A stretch of 64,000 nt of DNA from Planctobacterium marinum. GTDB lineage: Bacteria > Pseudomonadota > Gammaproteobacteria > Enterobacterales > Alteromonadaceae. Shown here one piece after another: positions 27,873 to 37,966 of this stretch. The stretch is from NCBI RefSeq assembly GCF_020687805.1, contig NZ_JAJEWQ010000001.1:329191-393190 (forward strand). The letters run 5' to 3'. The position numbers and the translations under genes were made by a program. A model generated the notes under the pieces. That model was not told the DNA's origin and made no database searches. It saw only the letters and a list, made by a program, of their open reading frames with translations. The first letter of the stretch is position 1, and each line of letters begins with the position of its first letter.

Positions 27873-28919
27873 ATGAAAACTATTGGTTATGCCTCCCAAA
27901 GCCCTGACAGTGCGCTTGCACCCATTCACTTTGAACGACGTGCCCTGCGCGCGAACGATGTGGCTATGGAAGTGCTGTATTGCGGTGTTTGCCACTCTGA
28001 TCTGCATACGGCAAGGAATGATTGGGGCTGGACCCAGTATCCCAATGTACCGGGCCATGAAATTGTCGGTCGCGTTACTGCTATTGGCAGTGACGTGAAC
28101 CGTTATAAGGTTGGTGACACCGTCGCTGTGGGATGTATGGTAGACAGTTGCCAAACCTGTAATCACTGTCACGATGGTGAAGAACAGTTTTGTAGCAGTA
28201 TGATCCAAACCTATAATAGTCCGGACCTGCATGACGGCCAGATCACGTTTGGTGGCTATTCCAGGCATCTGGTTGTACGTGAGGAATTCGTATTGCGCGT
28301 GCCCGAAGCGTTAGATCTGGCACTCGTTGCCCCGTTATTATGTGCCGGCATTACCACTTATTCACCATTAAAAACCTGGAATGTTAAACCAGGTACCCAG
28401 GTGGGTGTCGTCGGCCTGGGGGGACTGGGTCACATGGCCGTTAAACTCGCTTCAGGTATGGGCGCCAACGTCACAGTGATCAGTCGAAGCGCAGATAAAC
28501 AAGCCGATGCGCTGGCTCTGGGGGCTGATTCTTTTTTGGTTTCCAGTGATGCAGATGCGATGAAAACGGCCGCGTCAAAATTCGATATCATCATCGACAC
28601 TGTACCGGTAAAACACGATCTGAATCCATACATGCCGCTGCTGAATGTAGATGGTACGCTGGTACTGGTTGGTCAGGTTGGCCCGGTAGCTGAAACCAAC
28701 ACGACACCGATGATCCTGGGCCGACGCCGCATAGCGGGTTCATTGATCGGTGGTATTGCTGAAACTCAGGAAATGCTGGAGTTTTGTGCTGAAAAAGGCA
28801 TTTTGCCTGAATGCGAAATGATCCGCATGGATGAAATAAACCATGCCTTTCAGCGTATGGAAGCCTCTGATGTACGCTATCGCTTTGTTATTGATATGTC
28901 ATCTCTGGATGTCGCCTAA
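27873..28919 (+). CDS. Zinc-dependent alcohol dehydrogenase (YahK/CAD-like)
   Basis: 348 residues from the ATG at 27873, placed five bases after AGGAG; the GTG two codons earlier is disfavoured. Medium-chain dehydrogenase: catalytic zinc ligands in GVCHSDLHTARNDWG and GHEIVG, structural zinc Cys cluster CQTCNHCHDGEEQFC, and NADP-binding VGLGGLGHMAVKLASGMGA followed by VISRSADKQADA, where the Ser-Arg favours NADPH. This is the YahK/cinnamyl-alcohol-dehydrogenase group, which reduces a broad range of aldehydes. Transcribed alone with a clear terminator. Confidence 0.92.
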   Translation: MKTIGYASQSPDSALAPIHFERRALRANDVAMEVLYCGVCHSDLHTARNDWGWTQYPNVPGHEIVGRVTAIGSDVNRYKVGDTVAVGCMVDSCQTCNHCHDGEEQFCSSMIQTYNSPDLHDGQITFGGYSRHLVVREEFVLRVPEALDLALVAPLLCAGITTYSPLKTWNVKPGTQVGVVGLGGLGHMAVKLASGMGANVTVISRSADKQADALALGADSFLVSSDADAMKTAASKFDIIIDTVPVKHDLNPYMPLLNVDGTLVLVGQVGPVAETNTTPMILGRRRIAGSLIGGIAETQEMLEFCAEKGILPECEMIRMDEINHAFQRMEASDVRYRFVIDMSSLDVA

Positions 28920-28931
28920 CATCTCAACTGA

Positions 28932-28958
28932 ATGCAGGCCTGCCGCCTGCATTTTTTT
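28932..28958 (+). terminator. Rho-independent terminator after the alcohol dehydrogenase
   Basis: Stem ATGCAGGC (28932-28939) / GCCTGCAT (28945-28952), 5-base loop, then seven T. Confidence 0.88.
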
Positions 28959-29117
28959 AAAAAAGTGCCGCCTCGTTTAGCTTTTCATTAATACAAGTCA
29001 ATATCTCTCGCGCATTCATTGTTTTATTGCGCCTTGTTTATTTTAAAGGTGCCTGTTAAGTACGCGTAACTGCCTTTTTGGATTTGACAGGCTTATTTTA
29101 ACAGCGATATATTGCGA

Positions 29118-30014
29118 TTACCCCGTGGTTAGTGAAGCTATACGTTGGTCCGTTGAAAGCACCAACTCAACCAGTTTTTCCTGACTGTAATCGGCTTTTT
29201 TCATTAACGTTTTGATTTCCGGACCCAGCAATCGCAGGTTTGTGCGGCGCTTATCTGAAAACAAAAAAGCCGCAGCCCTGGTATAATACCCACCTAAACT
29301 TGTAAAAAACTGACGGGTAAACTCAACACCTGTAGTTTCAAACTCCGACATTGCAAACAGGTCCAGTTCCAACCATATTTTGATGGATTCAGTGGCAAAG
29401 TTATTCACATCATAAAAGCCAGGATTACTCAGATCCGCATCAGATAGGATTTTAGCCTCGCGCGACCCCACTTGTCGTTTTGCGATATTGTCTTTGTAGT
29501 CGATTGCCGTGCTATAGATACTACAGGCTACGCTATCGATTACCGACTGACTGTAGCCAAGTTCAACCAGTTTCTTATAAGAGACATCAATACTGATCTG
29601 TTCGTGCTCCTGGCGCTGGATAATATTGCCGATATCATGCAGTGCCGCTGCTAAGCCTATACGTTCGTAACATTGGTCTGTGGGCGAAATACCATCAATA
29701 ATGGCGAGTTTTAGGGCTACTGAAAGTACCCCTTTAACCGGATGAAAAGTATGGCAGACATTGTGAAAAAACAGCTTTTTTAGTTTGTCTTCGTCCTGTT
29801 GCAGATAGGTCTTTGCAAAGGCTACGATTTCTAAAAAGGATTCTGACTGAGGCAGATACTGACCATTGTTGTGGCTAAAGATATCCAGCGTCATGAATTC
29901 GTGCAAACTGGCGACGGGGTCCTGATTATTGGCGACGTAGTCTGCTGGCAGGAAAAAGCATGTTTCTTGATCTATCACTACGGGGCGCAGTGGGTAGGAA
30001 ATATCTCCGAACAT
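29118..30014 (-). CDS. HD-domain protein (putative phosphohydrolase)
   Basis: 298 residues, no signal or membrane segment. The central region carries an HD metal site: His residues in FFHNVCHTFHPVKG (about 93), the His-Asp pair in AALHDIGNIIQRQEHEQIS (about 137-140), and the distal Asp in LSDADLSNPGFYD (about 213). HD proteins of this size hydrolyse nucleotides or phosphoesters. It lacks the GYP signature of c-di-GMP phosphodiesterases. It is divergent from a giant kinase-GGDEF protein 289 bases away, so a common signalling role is possible but unproven. Confidence 0.75.
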   Translation of the reverse strand: MFGDISYPLRPVVIDQETCFFLPADYVANNQDPVASLHEFMTLDIFSHNNGQYLPQSESFLEIVAFAKTYLQQDEDKLKKLFFHNVCHTFHPVKGVLSVALKLAIIDGISPTDQCYERIGLAAALHDIGNIIQRQEHEQISIDVSYKKLVELGYSQSVIDSVACSIYSTAIDYKDNIAKRQVGSREAKILSDADLSNPGFYDVNNFATESIKIWLELDLFAMSEFETTGVEFTRQFFTSLGGYYTRAAAFLFSDKRRTNLRLLGPEIKTLMKKADYSQEKLVELVLSTDQRIASLTTG

Positions 30015-30303
30015 CTTTCTCCGCTGGGTTTAGTCAGAATTCGTTCTATTAATCATAGAGTTACCTCTCCGGTGTTGCAACATTTTGTTTACAAACCGGG
30101 TTAGCTGCAACGCCCTTATAAGCGTTAGTTGCACAGCAAAACAACAAATGGCCACAATCTTCGATTTTTAGCAGCTAAAACGGCCTGACAACATAGAATT
30201 AAAGCAGGTTATTTGCTAGGTTTAACACAGAAGTGTGTTGACCTTTACCGTACAAATTTACGCCAAGGCGCAGCTCCGAGTAGGCAAGTCATAGCGCTCT
30301 TGT

Positions 30304-33300
30304 ATGCCAGAACTGCTTAGCGATAAGGTTAAGACACTGACTTTAATGCCCTATTTTAACAATTTCATCAGGCATTTAACGGATCTCACAAACATGTTCC
30401 AAATTGGCTGCTACCTAATCCAGGAAAAACTTTTCGAAAGTTCAGGGACCATTGTTTTTCGTGCGAAAAATACCCATTCCGCAAAAAATGGCTTTCCCGA
30501 AAGCGTTGTACTGAAGCAACTTAAATATGACTACCCTACCGCTGAACAGTTAGCCCGGTTCAGGCGCGAGTTTGAATTGACCAAAAAGCTTTCCGGTGCC
30601 GGGGTTATTGGCACCCACGAGTTGATCCGCCACGAAAACACGCTGGTTATGGTGATAGAAGATTTTTATGGGGAATCGTTAGCAACGGTATACAAAGAAA
30701 GGGCGATGCGTTTACCTGAATTCTGGCGTTTTGCCCTCAAGGTGGTGGATTGTCTGGCTGTCGTGCATGATGCCAAAGTTATTCACAAGGACATAAACCC
30801 TTCCAATATCCTGCTGAATACTCAAAACCAAAAAATAAAGCTCATTGATTTTGGTATTTCTATTGAACTGGCGTCGGAAAGCATAGACGCCGAAAAACCC
30901 GGTGTGTTGAAAGGTACATTAGCCTACATATCGCCGGAGCAAACCGGCAGGATGAACCGGGTGCTGGACTATCGCACGGACTTTTATTCTCTGGGTATTA
31001 GCTTTTATCAGATGCTGACCAATACACTGCCGTTTGATGCAGACGATCCCATTGAGTGGGTACATGCCCATATCGCGAAAGTGCCAAAATCGCCTCATGA
31101 GCACAATTCCCGTATTCCCAAGCCCTTATCCGACCTGGTAATGAAGCTCATCGCTAAAAATGCCGAGGATCGCTATGTCACGATTGCCGGCTTAAAGCGG
31201 GATCTGGAAATTTGTCGCCGGGAACACAGTACAACCGGTGATATCGGGCAATTTGTGTTGGGCGCCAACGATCATTCCGGTGAATTGAATTTATCGCAAA
31301 AAATATACGGTCGTGAACTGGAATTAGCCACCATGTTGGGCCTCTATGACAAGGTTGTGAATGGTCGCAAATCGCTGTTAACAGTATCAGGGGCTTCGGG
31401 AATTGGTAAAACCTCATTAATCCGGGAAATTCAAAAACCCGTAGTGTCACGGCAAGGTTATTATACCGAAGGCAAGTTCGATCAGTTTGAGCGCTCTACC
31501 CCCTACTCGGCCATTGTTCAGGCAACGACGTCTCTGGTCAGACAAATCCTGACGGAAAACCAGGAACAAATCGAAAACTGGAAATACCGTTTCCTTCAGG
31601 CCCTGGAAGGAAACGGACAACTGGTTATCGATGTCATCCCGGAGATGAAGCACATTATTGGTGAACAGCCCACCTTAGCTAACATTCAGGGAACTGAACT
31701 GGAAAACCGGTTTCATCGCACCTTTCAGCGATTTATGCGGGCAGTTTGTGACACAGAACGCCCGCTGGTTATCTTTCTCGATGATATGCAGTGGTGTGAT
31801 CTGGCCACCTTAAAACTGGTTTCGCTGTTACTCAACGATAACCACATTAAACATCTCTATCTGGTTCTGGCCTGGCGAGACAACGAAGTACTTGCAACAC
31901 ATCCTCTGGCACAATCGTTGGATGAGTTAAACAGTACCGATATCATTCGCAGCAACCTAAAATTAAGCCCGTTATCGGCGCAGGGTATGAACCGCTTTAT
32001 TGCCGACTCCACCGGCCTGGATTTGCAATCATGTCGACAACTGGCCTCTTTGTGCTTTGACAAAACGCTGGGCAACCCCTTCTACCTGAATCAATTTTTA
32101 TTGTCGCTTTACGATGCAGGACAAATACGATTCAGCCATGAGCGCATGCAGTGGACCTGGGATATTGCAACATTGGTGTCTGCCGACAGCACCGACAATG
32201 TGATTGATTTGATGTTAAAAAAAATGAGTAGCCTGTCAACCGACACCCAGGCCTTACTGCAGCGCGCGGCGTGCATCGGCAATCGTTTTGAGTTAAATAC
32301 GCTGGCGACCATTAGCCACCAAACGCTGCAACAGGTGGCAAAGCAATTAATGGAAGCCCTTAAAGCCGGGTTCCTGGTGCCGGTTGATGAGGCATGGCAG
32401 TGGGCACAGTACCTGGACACAGATGTTCCCTTCTCCACCACTACAGAGCTGAAAAATCGGGCAGAGTATCGATTTTTGCACGACCGGGTGCAACAGGCTG
32501 CTCATGCTTCCATGTCGGAAGAACAGCGCAGCAAATTACATTTGCAAATTGGCCGCATTTTGAGTGAAAAACTGTCTGGTTCTGAACTCAATGAACGTAT
32601 TTTTGAGGTGGTTAATCATTTCAACGTCAATATCGACGCCCTGAAAAACAGCCAGGAACGGCTAAATGTCGTGAATATGAATCGCCTGGCCGGTGAGCGC
32701 GCCCGTGCCAGTGCGGCATTTGCGACAGCGGCCGATTACTTTTCGGTAGCGCTCGGATTAATTAACGATAACGACTGGCAAACTAAAACCGATATTATCA
32801 TTGGTATTTATCTGCAGGCTGCAGAAATCAGCTGTATCAATAACAGTTATGATGAAATGGCGGAAATACTGCTGGAATTAGAGCAACGTACCGCAGATAA
32901 ATTTGCCAAACTGAGTGCCATGAAAATCAGAATTTTGGCACTGATTGCGCAAAACCGTTCTGATGAAGCGGTGGATGTTGGCCTTGCTGCCATGTCTTTG
33001 TTTGATATAGACATGCCCCGTCACCCCACTCAGCAAGACGTTGAACAAGCTATTACGTCTACCTTGCTGTCATTATCAGCAGTTGAGGATCATTTTTTAA
33101 TAGCAGAAAACAACGCGCAGGGACCAGAAACACAAATTGCCCTGGATGTATTAAACGTGTTTGCGGCAGCGGCGTTTCGCAGTCAACCCATGCTATTTGC
33201 GTTGCTGGTTTGCAAAATGGTGCAATTGTCGGTAACCCGGGGCTGTACCGGTACCACCTCTTTTGCGTTTGCTACCCTGGGTATCCTGCTCTGCGGTTTA

Positions 33301-35448
33301 GTTGGTGATATCGACAAAGGGGTGCGTTACGCCAATGTTGCGCAACAGTTGGTGGCACGATTCTCTGCCACAGACATTGAAGTTCGCACCTTCTATGTTA
33401 TCAAAACCTTTGTCGAAATTTGGAAAAAGCCCCTTGAGCATTCTATCAGAGACTTGCGCAGCAATTTTCAACTGGCATTAACCCGGGGCGATTTAGAATA
33501 CGCTTCCATGTCAGCCATGATGGAGAAGGTGCATAGTTTTTATATTGGCCAAAATTTGCCGGACTTGCTGCAAGGTACAAAAGCCTATCTGGACAGCATT
33601 GAAGAAGCCGGGCAAGAGGTATTTCACTATTACGTTGCCATGCTGTGTCAGACCATCACAAATCTGCGTGATCCCGGTCAGCAACCCTGGGTGTTAGAGG
33701 GCGACTTTTATCAGGAATCCAACAGTGTGCCGATGCACGAAAGTGTTGATGATCACACGGCCATGGCCAAATTGTATAGCTTTAAACAGTTAGCCGCGTT
33801 TTTATCGGAAAACTGGGCAGTAGCTGAAGACTACGCACAAAAACTGCAACCCCTTTTGCCGGGGGTCGTTTCCTCTATTTATTTGCCGCAATTTTATTAT
33901 TGCACCAGCCTTAATCTGGTTATGCGCTACCGGGACACCGTGATGAGCGAAGAGCAGGTAAATGAACTTCGCCAGTACGCCAGTTTACTCAATGGCTGGG
34001 CCCAGGGATGCTCACACAATTTTGCCAGCAAAGCCTCGCTGGTAAAGGCTGAGCTAAGCCGCATCACCGCTTCATTTAACCTTAAAACGATCAAATTATA
34101 CGAAAAAGCCATCGAAGAGGCCCGCCTCAGTGGCATGCTCCATGAAGAGGCCTTAAGTAACGAATTTCTGGGCCGTTTTTGGTTGCAATACAATAAGATT
34201 GAAGTGGCACAGATATACCTGAAACGCGCATTTCATCTATACGATCTCTGGGGCTGTGAAGTTAAGAAATTAAAGCTGCTGGAAAATTTTGATCAGCTAT
34301 TAGGTTTTGACTCAACCATAAAAACCTGGGAGAAAACCCCGACTACCGTTACCTCTGGTTATAGTGAAAGTCAGAACCTGGATCTCAATTCGGTAATGAA
34401 AGCGTCTCAGGCTATTTCCGGAGAAATCGTCAAAGAAAAACTGATCCACACCATGATGCTATTGGTAGTGGAAAATGCCGGTGCGCAAAATGCCACACTG
34501 TTACTGCGCAACAATGGTCTGTGGCAATGGACAGCGAAAGCGACCCTGGAAGACAAAAAAGTTGAATTATTTGAAGATGATTTCAGCTTTATGACTGATG
34601 AAAGGCTGCCCCTGCAGGTATTGCAATACGTATTGCGAACACAACATGCGTTACCGATTCACAATGCCAGTGAAGATCCGCTCTGTGCTCAGGATGCCTA
34701 TGTGATAAAGCATCGCCCCGAATCCATCTTGTGTGTGCCTATCTCACATCGCAGTGAAGTGTTGGGTTTGTTATATCTGGAAAACAACATACTCAGAAAC
34801 GCGTTTACACCGGACCGCATTGAAATTATTCAGTTGCTGGCTTCGCAATTGGTTATTTCGATGGAAAATGCCAATTTGTATGCGGAGCTTGAAGCCAGGG
34901 TTCATGAGCGCACCCGCAAGCTGCACGAAGCCAACGAAAAACTGACGCTGCTGGCCACCCTGGACTCATTAACCGGCGCCTGTAATCGCAGACACTTTAT
35001 CGAATTAGCGAATATCGAAATTGCTCGCGCCAAGCGCTCCGGGCGACCACTTGGCATAATGATGCTGGATATTGATCATTTTAAACGGATAAATGATGAT
35101 TTTGGGCACGCCGCTGGTGATGAAGCGCTAAAAAAAGTAGTTAAAAATTGTATGGATACCCTGCGCCCGGGAGATTTATTTGGTCGAATGGGCGGTGAGG
35201 AGTTTGCACTACTACTGCCGGATACGGACATTGAATTGTGCCAGAATGTCGCGCACCGATTACGGACCTCCATCGAATCACTAGAGATCAATTGTCAGCC
35301 TCATCAGTTTTCAGTAACAGCCAGTATCGGCGTTTGCGGTTTTAACGGCAGCAATGATTCGTTGGAACAATTACTCCATTGCGCTGATCAGGCCCTGTAC
35401 CAGGCTAAGGATAAAGGCCGCAACAGAGTTGAAATTCACCAGGCATAA
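30304..35448 (+). CDS. Ser/Thr kinase - AAA ATPase - TPR-like - GAF - diguanylate cyclase fusion
   Basis: 1714 residues (the start may be the ATG at 30394, MFQIGCYL, nearer the kinase fold). Domains in order: eukaryotic-like kinase about 35-305 (Lys71 in VVLKQL, catalytic HKDINPSNIL with Asp163, DFG at 182-184, GTLAYISPEQTGRM activation loop); AAA_16-type ATPase about 335-620 (Walker A GASGIGKTS 363-371, Walker B VIFLDDMQWCD); a long helical repeat region about 750-1330; a GAF domain about 1380-1530; a coiled linker; and a GGDEF domain to the end with DSLTGACNRRHF, the active site GGEEF (1630-1634) and an inhibitory-site RPGD five residues before it. It resembles the multi-domain kinases with histidine-kinase outputs, but here the output is c-di-GMP synthesis. 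Confidence 0.92.
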   Translation: MPELLSDKVKTLTLMPYFNNFIRHLTDLTNMFQIGCYLIQEKLFESSGTIVFRAKNTHSAKNGFPESVVLKQLKYDYPTAEQLARFRREFELTKKLSGAGVIGTHELIRHENTLVMVIEDFYGESLATVYKERAMRLPEFWRFALKVVDCLAVVHDAKVIHKDINPSNILLNTQNQKIKLIDFGISIELASESIDAEKPGVLKGTLAYISPEQTGRMNRVLDYRTDFYSLGISFYQMLTNTLPFDADDPIEWVHAHIAKVPKSPHEHNSRIPKPLSDLVMKLIAKNAEDRYVTIAGLKRDLEICRREHSTTGDIGQFVLGANDHSGELNLSQKIYGRELELATMLGLYDKVVNGRKSLLTVSGASGIGKTSLIREIQKPVVSRQGYYTEGKFDQFERSTPYSAIVQATTSLVRQILTENQEQIENWKYRFLQALEGNGQLVIDVIPEMKHIIGEQPTLANIQGTELENRFHRTFQRFMRAVCDTERPLVIFLDDMQWCDLATLKLVSLLLNDNHIKHLYLVLAWRDNEVLATHPLAQSLDELNSTDIIRSNLKLSPLSAQGMNRFIADSTGLDLQSCRQLASLCFDKTLGNPFYLNQFLLSLYDAGQIRFSHERMQWTWDIATLVSADSTDNVIDLMLKKMSSLSTDTQALLQRAACIGNRFELNTLATISHQTLQQVAKQLMEALKAGFLVPVDEAWQWAQYLDTDVPFSTTTELKNRAEYRFLHDRVQQAAHASMSEEQRSKLHLQIGRILSEKLSGSELNERIFEVVNHFNVNIDALKNSQERLNVVNMNRLAGERARASAAFATAADYFSVALGLINDNDWQTKTDIIIGIYLQAAEISCINNSYDEMAEILLELEQRTADKFAKLSAMKIRILALIAQNRSDEAVDVGLAAMSLFDIDMPRHPTQQDVEQAITSTLLSLSAVEDHFLIAENNAQGPETQIALDVLNVFAAAAFRSQPMLFALLVCKMVQLSVTRGCTGTTSFAFATLGILLCGLVGDIDKGVRYANVAQQLVARFSATDIEVRTFYVIKTFVEIWKKPLEHSIRDLRSNFQLALTRGDLEYASMSAMMEKVHSFYIGQNLPDLLQGTKAYLDSIEEAGQEVFHYYVAMLCQTITNLRDPGQQPWVLEGDFYQESNSVPMHESVDDHTAMAKLYSFKQLAAFLSENWAVAEDYAQKLQPLLPGVVSSIYLPQFYYCTSLNLVMRYRDTVMSEEQVNELRQYASLLNGWAQGCSHNFASKASLVKAELSRITASFNLKTIKLYEKAIEEARLSGMLHEEALSNEFLGRFWLQYNKIEVAQIYLKRAFHLYDLWGCEVKKLKLLENFDQLLGFDSTIKTWEKTPTTVTSGYSESQNLDLNSVMKASQAISGEIVKEKLIHTMMLLVVENAGAQNATLLLRNNGLWQWTAKATLEDKKVELFEDDFSFMTDERLPLQVLQYVLRTQHALPIHNASEDPLCAQDAYVIKHRPESILCVPISHRSEVLGLLYLENNILRNAFTPDRIEIIQLLASQLVISMENANLYAELEARVHERTRKLHEANEKLTLLATLDSLTGACNRRHFIELANIEIARAKRSGRPLGIMMLDIDHFKRINDDFGHAAGDEALKKVVKNCMDTLRPGDLFGRMGGEEFALLLPDTDIELCQNVAHRLRTSIESLEINCQPHQFSVTASIGVCGFNGSNDSLEQLLHCADQALYQAKDKGRNRVEIHQA

Positions 35449-35602
35449 ATCCCCTGCTAACTTACAGGTGTGCTGGGTGGCACATTCGGGTGGGTTTTAT
35501 ATGCTACACTGTACAGAGTGCAAAAAAAGTTAGGATTTTTCTGTGCTAAATCCTTTGTCAGGGATTACATTTACAGTAGCTTGACAGAACACTATGATTT
35601 TA

Positions 35603-37843
35603 ATGAAAAAAACTGCACTCTCTTGCGCAATATTCATCGCTTTTTTTAATGCCGGTGCGATTGCCGCCGATGACAATCTGAATACATCACCTGAACAATA
35701 TGATATCGAAAACATTACTGTGTATGCGCAAAAACGCGCGCAAAAAACACAGGATGTCAGCGTTGCAATATCAGTGCTACAGGCAGAGCTCATTGAAAAG
35801 TTAAACCTGAAAGACACCACTCAGTTGTCGGCGCAAATTCCCAATGTAAAAATCACTGCCAACACCGGAGAAGGTGCTCCCCCGGTGGTTAATATCCGCG
35901 GGGTCGGCAGCCTGGACTACAACAATACCACCACCGCCCCCGTTGCCTTTTATGTGGACAACATTGTTGGTGGCTCGTTGAGCAATTCACTGCTTTATTT
36001 GTTTGATATGGAACGAATTGAAGTATTAAAGGGCCCGCAAGGAACGCTGTTTGGCAGAAACACAACAGGTGGCGCTGTGCTACTGACCAGTAAAAAGCCC
36101 ACCTTTGACACCGAAGGCTATCTGACTGCCGGGCTGGCAAACCAGGCGCACCACAAAATTGAAGGGGTTTACAACACGGCGCTGTCAGAGCACACCGCAA
36201 TCAGAGCTGGTTTTAGTCAGCAGGACTATGAGTATTCTTCACATAATCTGGAGCCCGGTTATCCCCAGGCCGGAATGCGTCAGGACAATTTCAGACTGCA
36301 ATTACAACACCAAACGGAAGATCTGTCGGTACTGGTGAAGCTGCATAGCGCTGATTGGGACGGCAATGTAAAACCGGTCAGGAGCAAAGGCTATATCTCA
36401 GCGACAGGTGAAATTTGCTCACCGGAATTGGCCGGCACCACCGCCTGCACCGACAATTTTGGCTTTAACGTAGGCAGTAACGATTTTCATGCTGTGCGAC
36501 TTGATGACAATAGCCCTCATACTACAGAGCGTTTGGGGGCCAGTGTTGAACTTAACTACCAGCTTTCTGCACAACGGAGCTTTACGGCGATTTCCAGCAT
36601 TAATCAGTTAGACAGATTGCATACCTTCAATTGCGACGCCAGCCCTGCCCGCCTGTGCGACGGCGATCTTGGCGTTGAAAATCAGGTATTCACGCAGGAA
36701 TTCCGACTGAATCAACAGTTAGGGCAGCATTATTTAATCGCCGGATTGTTTTATCTGGATGAAGATATTAAACAGAAAAACCAGATTGATTTGTTCCGCG
36801 ATTTCAGAGCGATATTAAATACCGGGCCTGTTCACTTTTTCTATGATAATCAGGTTTTTACAAATTCACTGGGGATTTATGGCCAGTTGGATTATCAACT
36901 CAATGACAGCCTGACATTAACAACTGGTTTGCGTTATACCCGTGAAGATATTGACTACTTTGCGACATCTCAGCTCAATGTGCCTCTGATGGCCGGGGAT
37001 TTTACCGGTATCAATGTACCGGGTTGGCAAATACCCGGGGAAATAAAAGATAATAATCTTTCCGGAAAAATCGCGTTAGTGCAAACATTGACAGCGCAAA
37101 CCAGCCTGTACTACAGCGTTAATCGTGGCTTTAAAAGTGGGGGCTACAACGGCAGTCTGGCCTTTTCTGTCGATGAGGCTCGCCTGGCGGAATATGGTCC
37201 GGAGACGCTAACCGCCTGGGAAGTGGGCGTTAAATCCGGTGGCAAGGACTTCAGTCTGAATCTGGCTGCGTTTTATTATGATTACCAGGATCAGCAGGTT
37301 TTTATGAACCAACAATCTGCCGAACAATTATCAGCCCCCGCTCAGGTTTTAGACAATGTGGGTGAATCGGTGATTTACGGTGCTGAGGCAGATGTTACCT
37401 ATTTACCCGGAAGTAACTGGCTGTTACAGGCTGGTATCGGCTACTTACCGGAAGCAAACCTGAAAGAGTTTATCAACATTCAGGGACAAACCATCAGGGA
37501 TAACCGCCTGCCTTTCAGCTCAGAATGGAACGCCAACGGATTGGTAAATTACATTACTGATACCGAAATTGGCACTTTGAGCTTTCAGTTGGAATTTGAC
37601 TATCAATCTGCCTTCTATTTTGACCAGAATCAAAACCCACTTGCCCGCCAGGGCGCTTATACACTGTGGAATGGCAGTGCGAGCTGGCAACGAGATAACT
37701 GGCAGGTGATGCTGTGGGTTAAAAACCTAACAGATGAAGAATACAGTCAGATCCACTTTGATATGGGCCCGACATTCGGTTTGTTACAGGATCTCAAAGG
37801 TGAAGCACGGCGTTATGGGGCAGAAATTAGCTATCACTTTTGA
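35603..37843 (+). CDS. TonB-dependent outer-membrane receptor
   Basis: 746 residues from the ATG at 35603 (MKKTALSCAIFIAFFNAGAI, signal peptide, cleavage near IAAD); an ATG three codons upstream is also possible. TonB-box-like ENITVYAQ, a plug with PNVKITANTGEG, VNIRGVGS and the signature VLKGPQGTLFGRNTTGGAV, then a barrel ending GAEISYHF with the terminal Phe. This is the class with an N-terminal AQKR...QDVSVAISV often annotated as siderophore or general receptor. The lipoxygenase gene follows after 123 bases in the same direction; co-function in uptake or export linked to lipids is inference. Confidence 0.92.
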   Translation: MKKTALSCAIFIAFFNAGAIAADDNLNTSPEQYDIENITVYAQKRAQKTQDVSVAISVLQAELIEKLNLKDTTQLSAQIPNVKITANTGEGAPPVVNIRGVGSLDYNNTTTAPVAFYVDNIVGGSLSNSLLYLFDMERIEVLKGPQGTLFGRNTTGGAVLLTSKKPTFDTEGYLTAGLANQAHHKIEGVYNTALSEHTAIRAGFSQQDYEYSSHNLEPGYPQAGMRQDNFRLQLQHQTEDLSVLVKLHSADWDGNVKPVRSKGYISATGEICSPELAGTTACTDNFGFNVGSNDFHAVRLDDNSPHTTERLGASVELNYQLSAQRSFTAISSINQLDRLHTFNCDASPARLCDGDLGVENQVFTQEFRLNQQLGQHYLIAGLFYLDEDIKQKNQIDLFRDFRAILNTGPVHFFYDNQVFTNSLGIYGQLDYQLNDSLTLTTGLRYTREDIDYFATSQLNVPLMAGDFTGINVPGWQIPGEIKDNNLSGKIALVQTLTAQTSLYYSVNRGFKSGGYNGSLAFSVDEARLAEYGPETLTAWEVGVKSGGKDFSLNLAAFYYDYQDQQVFMNQQSAEQLSAPAQVLDNVGESVIYGAEADVTYLPGSNWLLQAGIGYLPEANLKEFINIQGQTIRDNRLPFSSEWNANGLVNYITDTEIGTLSFQLEFDYQSAFYFDQNQNPLARQGAYTLWNGSASWQRDNWQVMLWVKNLTDEEYSQIHFDMGPTFGLLQDLKGEARRYGAEISYHF

Positions 37844-37966
37844 TAAAAAGTGTGGCGCTGTTTACTGGTAAATTCCTTTCCTTTTGCTACATTTTCAGGA
37901 GTTAACATCACATGCCTGCGTGTTGATGTCTGCATTCCAACCTGATTATTAAGGATAAAGGTTATT

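Noticed and set aside
30919-35291. Several antisense frames within the giant kinase gene
   Set aside because: They are shadows of a well-supported gene with intact motifs.
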